Shown: one piece after another, positions 55,526 to 64,000 of the stretch
Numbering within the stretch: the stretch's first letter is position 1
Layout of the letters: every line of letters begins with the position of its first letter
Source: Theristus sp. LFF4_11
Lineage: Eukaryota; Nematoda; Chromadorea; Monhysterida; Xyalidae
NCBI GenBank assembly: GCA_030248135.1
Contig: JASANC010005158.1
Span: 22,443 to 86,442 of the forward strand
Length of the DNA: 64,000 nucleotides
Direction of reading: 5' to 3'
Program-made: the position numbers and the translations under genes
Notes under the pieces: model-generated
Told to the model about the DNA's origin: nothing
What the model saw: the letters and a program-made list of their open reading frames with translations, nothing else
The model's database searches: none

Positions 55526-58500
55526 ATGAATTGTGCGCATATTGCGTATTCGGTTCGAATTTCGCGGCTCGACATTGATCTGGTGAAAAAGCGAGTGTCG
55601 AGAGCTGGCACAGTCACCGCCGCCGCCGCTCACAACGCACATCACCACGCAAACAACAACTCAACCCAAGTTGGCTCAACTGGCGCTTGCGTGCGAGCTC
55701 AACGGAACGGATTTTCGAAAAGTCCGTCTAGCTCTGCCAGCGCGAACTCGTCACATTCTGGCCATTGCTTTGACAATGCCGGTGGCCAAAATGACTCCAA
55801 CAGTACGGGTAATTGGAACTGTGTTGGTGAGTGAGCAGTGTTTTCGAAAGTGAGCATTTGATTCGTGACAGCTTTGTCACATCATCTTTTGGACACTTTC
55901 AGAATGTGGCACATCATTAAGTCCGTGGCTGTGCTTGTATTGCGGTTTGATCCACTGCGGGCGGTAAGTATTCTTGCTTTTTTGGGTTTTCCGTCTCATT
56001 CTTTTTGGATTCGTTTCCAAAAAGTTTGTTCATTTCAGTTACGTGAACCAGGATGGTTTAAAACACTACTATTACTTTCGTGAGCATGGCGTCTGCATGG
56101 ATTGTCACAATTATTCAGTGTTTTGGTTCGTATTTTTGGTTGCACAGTTCTGCAGCTGAAAAAAATCTGTGGTTTTGGATACACGCTTTTTGCAGTTATT
56201 CATGCGATGATTTCATTTGTAACGACACGGATGACAAAAAGCTTGATTCGATTCGCCGTTCACTTCAATACTATAACGATTTGCGGTGCGGTATTTTGTT
56301 TTTTTATCAAAAAATTCAATTGTTGACAAATTGCTGTTGAAAAGTCACATTTTGTGGCTATGGAATTGTTTCATTTATCTAGTTGGTCCGATCACAATTA
56401 TCACACTCCCCCATGGACGTCGCCACCACCAACAGTCTCGATCACAAACGATCAATCGGTAATCTACTGCTGCAAAAGTGCATTTTTTTATTTGTGCGCG
56501 GTGAAAGCGATTTGCAAAAACTGCTTGGTGTGAAGCGCATTCAGACGGAGCATTTTGCCAGTAAGCTGCTTGGGTGACATTGTGCAGCACCAGCGTCAAT
56601 TTCTTTTCAGGACGATCCCGGTGAGCCACCACTGCTGTCGCCGATGCTGCAGACGGACGCGAACGAACTGACGCAGTCGCAGCAGCACACCAAATCGCCC
56701 TCCACTTCGCCGTGTAACTTGTTTGCATTATTGTGTTTTCCATTGTTTCGGTCCGAGTCGTTCGTTTTCGTTACTTTCGTTACTTATACATCATACTTTT
56801 GCTTAGCAGAAATAATTTTTGCTCTCTGATTCATTTGTTGCTGACATGCAGTATTGCAGTTCGAGTGTTTGTTCCGTTTGCAGTCCACAGCAGCACACCG
56901 CCAATGCCAACGCGATCATACTCCAATCCGGTGGTGGCGACGAACAGTGTTGCCAGTGGCACCGCAATAAAGACGATTCGTATTCGCCCGGTCGGCGGCA
57001 GCGGCGTGGTGCAGTCGAGCTCAACGGTGCCACGAGAGTGCAGCAACAGACAGCCGACGACGACGCTGCTGCTGAGCACGCCGCAGCACCTGCGACACCA
57101 GCAGCACAACTACGCCGCCTACAGACGGCTGCCCCCACGCACGCACCCTGCGCGTTCGCTGCTGCTCGTTGGCGACAAACGGCCGTCAGCTGGAGGCAAT
57201 GGGCGCCAAATGGACAGTGCTGCTGCGAAGCGTGCTGCGGTGCCAGGTGGCCGTCAGCACTCGTACCAGCTGACGGGCGTGCCTCTGAGTGCTGCTCACA
57301 CGCCACTCAGCTTTGTCAGTCGAAACGCGCAGTCGACACAGCGAACCATCACTGCTGGTTGGTGGCTGGTGCACTTGTGTCATCAGCTCACATTGCAACA
57401 TGATTCACAGCGTTGCCTACTTATTCGAACGTATCTCACCGAAATGACATCATCTGCTCTGAAACATGCTCGACAGACCGCACTTTTAGTGTGGCCAAAA
57501 TTCTGGTGCCTGTGCGTTTTTGAAGCAAACGGCGTCATTTCCGTTTAGCACGCTCGAATAAGGCGTTCTATATATTATTGACTTTATTCTGTGCAAACGT
57601 TAAAGAATTCATTTCAGGCTGCGCCCGATTGAGCACGTCAACAGGTGCTGCTGCATGCACCGGCGGCGAGCAGTCTGCGGATGTGGCGTTTGCTGCCGAC
57701 AGTGGCGGCAGCAGTGCCAGCAACAACAGCACACTCTCAAACGTCACAACCACACAGCACTCACCGGCGTCGCAGTCACCGCAGTCCTTGGCAAGTGACA
57801 CGACAAAACTGCAGTTCGCAATGTCGACGCCGCCGCCAGAGCCAGCGAACAACGAAGAACAGCGACCAGGGGTGAACATTGAGCTGCTTGCGTCGACTGG
57901 GCAGGCCAGTGCCAGTGCTCTCTTAGCGGTCGATCACAGCACAGACGAGTTTTATTCAGCCGATGAATTGGTGAAACGAGCGAAGCTGCCACACGTTTGT
58001 TCATTTGCATATTTTTTCTATTGTTGCAGATTTTGTCAATCTTAATTTCAACTGAACGTTTCATTAGTTTACTTTCAGCAGTTTTCACAGTTGCCTGTTC
58101 ACCACCGAGTGCTGTTTTTATTGCAGGCTGCGTCGTGCAGCGAGCTGTCGTGTCACACAGGTCTGCGTGGCCTGCGCAACCTGGGCAACACCTGCTTCAT
58201 GAATGCTGTGCTGCAGAGTTTGAAGTGCGTTTTTATACGGTTGCACGTCTTGACGATTCGGTTGCTTCAATTACGAAATGAATTTCAGCAACATCGAGAC
58301 ATTCTGCTACTATTTCCACCAGCTGCCGCAGATTGAGCCACCGAAAAACGGTGGCCACAACGCTACGGTCAGCCGATACAACACTCGCCGCAGTGGACCG
58401 TCGGAAGCGTGCGTTTGGTTCTCTGACTCACATTCGCAGATTTCAATTTGTTGCATTGCTGATTATAATTGGCGTAATTCACTTATTCTCGTCAGTGATT

Positions 58501-60185
58501 GTCTATCTGCTTCAGATTCCTAACGGAAGAACTCCGCAAAACGTTGGTCGCCCTGAGTCAGTCTGGCTCTGCGATCGCCATCTCACCAGACTCGTTGTTT
58601 CAAGTCGTCTGGAAGCTGGTGCCGCGTTTTCGGTAATCCACACCACTGTTATCATTTGTCCATGAATGGACTTGTTTTGTGTGACTGAAACCGGAGATTT
58701 ATCGATGTAGATGTCATTGTTTTTGCTTATTCAGTGGCTTCCAACAACAAGACGCACACGAATTCCTGCGTTGCATCCTCGATCGGTTGCACTCTGAGCT
58801 GCGTTTCGTGCTGCCGACAGCGAGCGTCAACAAGAAGCACCAGCAACAGTTCAACGGCGGCAGCGTCGTGAGCGCCATCTTCGAGGGCATACTGCAGTCG
58901 CGCGTCACCTGCCTCGACTGCGCCACGGTCTCCACGAAAAAGGACCCGTTCTTGGGTGCGTGCGCCGTGCACGCTTGCGCACGTTCACTTCATTCTTTCG
59001 CTTTTTTGTTGTTTTGCTCATTTTTGAAGAAATTCTTTCAGATTTATCTTTGGATATCCCGGTGACGAAGAAAGGCGAAAGCGTGCAATTGGCCGGTTGG
59101 TTTGTGTCCGTTTTACGAAAAGTCTTCGGCCAACAGCCAAGCATCTAAGCGACTAAGCATTCTACGCGACGCCACTTTCAGATTGCTTGAATCGGTTCTT
59201 TGCCAAGGAAGAGCTGGACCGCTCTGAACAGTACCACTGCAACCGATGCCAGTGTCGCCAGCCATCCACAAAGCAGTTCTTCATTGCGCACATACCTGAT
59301 GTAAACGCTTGCGCTTGTTCTTTACTCTCCAGCAGATTGTCAGTTCAGGTTTTAGATGAAATCGAAGTTAAAAAGCACTGGACAACAGTGACAGTTCGGT
59401 GGTATCGGTTTGATTCAGTCTGTTGGCAATTGCAACGTTACGCAAATGCAGCATGTCGGACACTGTGACGCCACTGTGTCTGTTGCATTGCAGGTGCTGT
59501 GTTTGCACCTGAAGCGCTTTCGCTGGGGCCACTGCAATCGCTCCAAGCTCGACCATTATGTGCACTTCCCATTGGACGGCCTCGACCTGCGTGCGTTCGT
59601 GGTGCCGGCCGCTGCTGCAAACGCCAAGCAAAGCGCCAGTTCGCACGTGCAAACACGCAGCACTCGCAAACAACAGCAGCAACAGCAGCATCTCTATGAT
59701 CTCGCTGCGATCGTCGTGCACCACGGCTCTGGGTTCGTTTCGTACTGTGCATTTATGTGCACACATCCGACAGAAATGACGTCATTTCTTTTGAAAAAAC
59801 ATTCGCTGGTCATGAAAAAGCGCCGGTCTTTCAGTGTTGTCAATCAGTTACTTTAAAAAGCGTGCTGGGATCAAGCCAGCTGAATGTCTGGCGCTTGTGT
59901 GGGACCAACAAATGTTTTTGAAGCGAACTCGGACGCTTGAATAAACAGGCCATACATCACTGATTCGAGTTCTTGCTGATTGGCCCGTTTTGTATCTAAG
60001 TGTGTGTCGATGCAGTGGCTGTGTTTGTTGTGTTCAGCGTCAGCAGCGGCCACTACACGGCGTTTGCGTTGCACAAGCGCTGCTGGTACCACTTCAATGA
60101 CACCACCGTGCGCCTCAGCACCCAGCAAACTGTGGCCAATCAGCGCGCTTATATCCTCTTCTACATCCGCAGGAAATCACCGTAA
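55526..60185 (+). CDS. USP3: Ubiquitin carboxyl-terminal hydrolase 3 (ZnF-UBP + USP)
   Basis: Seventeen exons: 55526-55826, 55903-55963, 56039-56125, 56196-56290, 56383-56458, 56545-56560, 56611-56711, 56852-57357, 57618-57970, 58127-58224, 58289-58408, 58516-58632, 58735-58955, 59042-59095, 59182-59300, 59494-59732 and 60038-60185 (903 aa; human USP3 about 520). USP3 removes ubiquitin from histones in the nucleus. The N-terminal ZnF-UBP is complete once spliced: [44 protein letters not shown]. The catalytic domain has the Cys box [14 protein letters not shown], the QQQDAHEF box, zinc knuckles CLDC and [15 protein letters not shown], and the His/Asp boxes SSGHYTAF and HFNDTT. The order, and the DPFLDLSLDIP and NIETFC stretches, single out USP3. 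The linker between the two domains is about 400 residues longer than in human, Ser/Thr/Gln-rich and low complexity. Exons 56196-56611, including a 16-base microexon, are the least certain. Confidence 0.94.
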
Positions 60186-60361
60186 ACTCAGCAAAAGTAA
60201 AACTGAAATGTCACGTGAAATGAATTTGTGCTCATTCAAAACATATTGTTAGTGTTACAATGATTCCAAGCTTTCTTTCTTTTTCTGTTTTGAACACGAA
60301 CTTTGTTTGAGCTCCTCTTGTGCCACATGCCGTTTGTTTTTCGGACTGTATTTCGTATGTG

Positions 60362-60395
<34 letters not shown>

Positions 60396-61467
60396 TGGTC
60401 TTCGTTTTTTGTGATGGTTTATTTTTTGTTTTCTTCAGCCTAGAGCCGTCTTTCACAGCAACCACCGTTGTCTGTCTCTTTCTCTCTGTTTTTATCTGTC
60501 TGTCCACTCCAGAAACTCGACTTATTTGTCTTTTCGTTTAGTATTTTATTTCATCATTTTCGTCGAGCTGCGTCCGTGAACGCAAGTAGTGTTCAAGAAG
60601 TGTGTCGTCAAAATCGACAGCGACCGCTGATAGACTGCGTGCTGTTTGTTTTAACAACCCATTCTGTTCTCGATTCGTTGTTGAACCGATTACGAAGAAC
60701 AAAACTCAAATGATAGGCACCGTGTTTTATTATCTGATTTGTAAAGAATCGTGTTTCTGTCGGTTACTGTCTGCTTCACGGGTTCATTGTGTATTCGTTT
60801 TGCAGAATGAATAACGGAGAAATAATAGTTCAGAATTCAGATCTTGATTGCTTTTGTTCTTTTGTTTTTCGGTGAGGAAAAAGTTGGTTTTAGGGTTCTT
60901 AAATGTTTTATCAAGCGAAGCGGCACTCTTTTTGCATACAAAATTCGATTTTGTATTTGATGATATTTCATCTGGTGGTAACAGAAATCATCAAAAAGTT
61001 CCGTAAATGTTACTTTCTTTTTTCGTTCAATTCTCGCCACTGTCACGTTGTTGCTCAACTGAACAATTCACGCTTTTTTGTTTGCACAAGTTTTATTTTA
61101 ACTTCAATTTCGTTCTTGTTTGTAAGATAATGGGTACACGGACTGTGTTATTCTGGAATAAAATTTCAGTGTTTTTTTTTGGAAACTCGATGTTGATTAT
61201 TGCAAGTCATGAGCAGCCGTAACTGATCGGCTTCATCAGTACCTGTGCCGTGCCAGTATGCTTTGTCGTTTGTGTCCAGTGCGACGGTGTGCTGGCACGT
61301 GGTGCATCTGTCGTGCAATGCGTAGTGTGTGCCAGCACGGATGCACGTCGTTGCAGTGCCACCGTGGCACGCGTGTGCTTTGCGTGATCAGTTGTTTTCG
61401 CGAGCACAGGCTTCGCGATCGTCACACCACCGCGTACGTGTCTGTCTGCGCGTGCGCGACATGAGCT
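60186..61467. other. USP3 3' region and VPS25 upstream region
   Basis: A (CA)n microsatellite lies at 60367-60393. The rest is T-rich, apart from a GC-rich island at 61225-61455 with no convincing frame on either strand. No gene supported. Confidence 0.5.
60367..60393. repeat. (CA)n microsatellite
   Basis: About thirteen perfect AC dinucleotides downstream of the USP3 stop. Confidence 0.95.
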
Positions 61468-62582
61468 ATGAGCTTCAAATGGCCGTGGCAGTATGAGTTT
61501 CCGCCGTTTTTCACGTCAGTTGGTTTTCGCTTTGAAATTGTATTCAGCGATTTTTTGCTAACATTTTCAAGAAATTGTTTCTGTCAAGAATATAGGTAGT
61601 AAAAATAACTTTGCTTTCAGGTTGCAGCCGAATTTGTCGACGCGTGAGAAGCAGTTGGACGCGTGGGCGTCTTTAGTGTTGGACTTTTGTCAGCATAATC
61701 GAATTTACACGTCCGATCTCACGGAACTGCAGCAATCCGAGTTGTTCTGCAACACACGCATAAATCGTTCGTCTAATCTTGTTTCGGTTGGAGACACCGA
61801 TTTCTGCACGGGCCGTCCCATTTGTGCCTCTGATGTTGCCGGGCCAACATGCAGGGATCCGCCCGATTTGTCGTCCGTGCTTTGTTTTAAATTTTTTTTC
61901 GATTGCAGGTCAGCTGAATCAGGAAGCAGTCAGAGCCGTTTTTGACGTGTTGGACCGAAGACGTTCGTTTCATGCTTTTTTATTTGCCCCATAGTAGTCA
62001 GTCATGCAAAAAAGAAACTCAGATGAGCATGCATTTTAGGACACGTGGATTGGCTCGACAAGAATCACACCCGTTGTCACATTTACTGGCGACGACCGGA
62101 GGAGTGGGCAAAACTGATATACGACTGGGTCAGTGGGGTTGGAAATGAATGAAAAATGGCAACTTGTTGACAAAGCAGCGGTTGAGTGAGCTGGTTTGTT
62201 GTATTTCGTTTGCACTCGCACACAGGTGGTCAGCAACGGCCTGTTGAACTCTGTCTGCACGCTGTACGAACTGACGCACGGCGACGACACTGCCAACGAA
62301 CGTGCGTCCGCTTGAGCCATTCGCTGTTTATTGATGCGATTGTGATCTCGCTCAACTCAGCCATTGTTTTGCTTTCATTACGGCCGTGCAACACCGTGGC
62401 TGGTGCGCGGTGATCGGATCAACGTTGTTCACGATTGCCGTTGCCGCATGTTGTTGTGTGTTGCAGCATTCCATGGTCTCGACAAGGAGGTCCTGTTGAA
62501 ATCACTGCAGCACCTTGAACAGCAGAAACGAGCAGAGTTGATCACAGTCGGCGGCAACGAGGGCGTGAAATTCTTCCAGTGA
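61468..62582 (+). CDS. VPS25: VPS25, ESCRT-II subunit
   Basis: Six exons: 61468-61514, 61621-61766, 61909-61962, 62040-62128, 62226-62301 and 62467-62582, giving 175 aa, one residue from the human length. VPS25 is the two-winged-helix subunit of ESCRT-II that recruits ESCRT-III to endosomes for sorting of ubiquitinated cargo. Landmarks in order: FKWPWQYEFPPFFT (the PPF-type motif that contacts the other ESCRT-II subunits), REKQLDAWASLVLDFC, HVDWLDKNHT, YWRRPEEWAKLIYDW, CTLYELTHGDDT, FHGLDKEVLLKSLQ, AELITVGGNEGVKFF at the C-terminus. The second of two nearby ATGs (61468) is used; the first (61461) is out of frame. The stop is 117 bases before the TRMT61A start on the same strand. Confidence 0.97.
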
Positions 62583-62699
62583 AACGCAACGTCCAAAAAA
62601 ACATAATCATTGTCCAGTGTCGCTGAACAACACCCGTGTCATTAAAACACTTGTTGATTGAAAACAAAACAAAATCCGGATTGAGCAAAGCACACGGCA
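62583..62699 (+). promoter_or_regulatory. Very short VPS25-TRMT61A intergenic gap
   Basis: Only 117 bases separate the two coding regions. There is no room for a full terminator-promoter pair. A TTGTCCAG that could act as an (outron) splice acceptor lies at about 62609-62616. This fits, but does not prove, an operon with trans-splicing. Confidence 0.35.
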
Positions 62700-63910
62700 A
62701 TGAGCGCCGAAGAGGCTGAGCAGCCGGCTGAGTGTGACGAGGAGGCAGCGCGGCAGGCGCAGGCAGGGCTGCTTGCGAGCGCGCGTGACGTCATCGACGA
62801 GGGCGACGCCGTGCTCGTGTACGTGTCGTTCGGCCACATGTACCCGATCGTGGTGCGTCGCGGCATGACGCTGACCATGCGCTACGGGGCACTCCGGCAC
62901 GAGTTCATCATCGGGCGGCCGTACGGCAGTCGCGTGCAGGCCACGGCCGGCTACGTGCGCGTGCTGCGTGCCACGGCCGACCTGTGCACGCGCTCGATGC
63001 CGCACCGCACGCAGATCGTGTACACGCCGGACGCCGCCTACGTGCTCGCCGCGTTGGAGTTGACCGTCGGCAGCGTCGTGCTCGAGTCCGGCACCGGCAG
63101 TGGCTCCGTGACGCTGGCGCTCGCCGCTGCAGTCGCACCCAGCGGCCATGTGCACACGTTCGATGTGCATGCGCAGCGTGCACACGCCGTCGCCACACAG
63201 CTGCAGCAACACGCCATGGCACAGGTGTGCGCACGTCGCAGCACTCGAACGCACACACGACTCGAGCAAACTAAGCAAACTGCCTGTATTCGTTGCACTG
63301 CAACCTCGCAGCGTAGCATTGCAGTGTGTTGCACGTGCAACGTTGTATGGCTGAAATGTTTCACGCGCTCTCTCGTGCACAGTTTGTGACGACGCACGTT
63401 GGCGATGTGTGTGCGAGCGGCTTTGCCGGCGTGCGCAGTGACAGCGTGGACGCGGTGTTCTTGGACGTGCCGCGTCCGTGGGAGGCGCTGCCGTGGGCGC
63501 TGTCCGTGCTGCGGCGTGACCGTGCCACGCGTGTCTGCACGTTCTCCCCGTGCATCGAGCAGGTGTCACGGAGTACGATGGCGATGCGACAGCTCGGTTT
63601 CGTTCAGCTGAGCACCGTCGAGATTGTGCCACGTCACTATAAAGTCAGTCGACAGGCGACGCAACATTGGTGGCCGACGGACGACAGAAAACGGCAGCAG
63701 AACTGTGCTGGCGCTGCTGAGGACGACGGCAACGAGCAGCTCGTGTGTTTCCCGTGGCCCGTGCAGCAGCCGACGCACACCGGCTATCTGGAGTGCGGCC
63801 ACGTTGCTGCCGCGCCACTGACGCCCCACTTCTCCGTCCTCTTTTACGGTCGTACACACCACCGTTCACGTGACGCTCCTTTCAGACATACCCCATTTAG
63901 GTCTTCATAA
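62700..63910 (+). CDS. TRMT61A: tRNA (adenine-58-N1) methyltransferase catalytic subunit
   Basis: Two exons, 62700-63224 and 63383-63910 (350 aa). With TRMT6 this subunit methylates A58 in the T loop of tRNAs using S-adenosylmethionine. Seen: GDAVLVYVSFGHMYPI, RTQIVYTPDAAYV, the SAM-binding motif ESGTGSGSVTLALA (GTGSGS at residues 131-136), the catalytic-site motif LDVPRPWEALPWA, TFSPCIEQVSRS and RHYKVSRQATQHWW. All follow TRMT61A in order. The C-terminal tail after FSVLFYGR is family-atypical, Arg/His-rich and without clear homology. GC content is visibly higher than in the surrounding genes, especially in exon 1. Confidence 0.96.
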
Positions 63911-64000
63911 GTTGTTTTCAGTTTTGTTTTTGATTATCCGGTTAACGTTTGCACCCTACTCTACGGTTTTCTAACTGTTGTATTCCTGTTTATCGAACTG

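Noticed and set aside
61207..61464. Frames on both strands in a GC-rich island upstream of VPS25
   Set aside because: No domain, no splice context; the Cys-rich plus-strand reading is what GC-rich repeats of TGTG/CGTG give.
62607..63632. Minus-strand frame of 341 codons
   Set aside because: Antisense shadow of the GC-rich TRMT61A gene; Arg/His/Ala composition typical of such shadows.
1..64000. CRISPR arrays, bacterial promoters, Shine-Dalgarno sites, rho-independent terminators
   Set aside because: The window is clearly eukaryotic (spliced genes throughout); tandem repeats seen are minisatellites and transposon arms, not repeat-spacer arrays.

Overview
This is a eukaryotic window: every recognisable gene is split by short GT..AG introns, and mobile and foldback repeats fill introns and intergenic DNA. 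A secreted protein built of alternating lustrin-type cysteine-rich and Kunitz domains behind EB-like modules, an architecture typical of nematodes, points to a nematode. The very short gaps between some same-strand genes fit that but do not prove it. No genus is claimed. All gene models below were spliced by hand using GT/AG signals, matching intron phase and similarity to known families.

Layout. 1-2.7 kb is repeats with no gene. 3.9-7.2 kb (+) is a cysteine-rich kelch-repeat gene. 7.5-13.7 kb (-) is a 19-exon Kunitz/lustrin/EB gene. 14.9-15.3 kb (-) is a small two-pass membrane protein with an acidic tail. Just upstream, at 15.3-16.8 kb (-), is a C15orf61 homologue. 17.7-23.7 kb (-) is Axin, with RGS domain, beta-catenin motif and DIX domain. 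28.0-41.9 kb (-) is a giant nuclear-type gene: two C2H2-like fingers, a low-complexity acidic linker, then about 14 complete and 2 half copies of a 95-103 residue Cys/His domain that I do not recognise, usually one domain per phase 1-1 exon, ending in a SUMO-consensus tail. 43-47.6 kb is a transposon graveyard: a hAT relic with 8-bp target duplication, a LINE fragment and a miniature LTR element. 48.6-50.3 kb is a complex tandem repeat, and 52.8-54.6 kb holds two inverted-repeat elements. 55.5-63.9 kb (+) carries three conserved housekeeping genes head to tail: USP3 (histone H2A-type deubiquitinase), VPS25 (ESCRT-II) and TRMT61A (tRNA m1A58 methyltransferase catalytic subunit).

The main candidate for an undescribed system is the domain array at 28-41.9 kb. 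Its repeat has an invariant H-x-C in the N-terminal half and an invariant C-x2-C in the C-terminal half. Variant features recur every fourth copy, suggesting growth by block duplication. A 3.1-kb foldback transposon with tandemly repeated arms, a 32-bp minisatellite and two other dispersed repeats lie in its introns, and a stray half-domain lies 2.7 kb upstream. The other genes are recognisable cell-biology genes (Wnt scaffold, deubiquitination, endosomal sorting, tRNA modification) and show no pathway link to one another.
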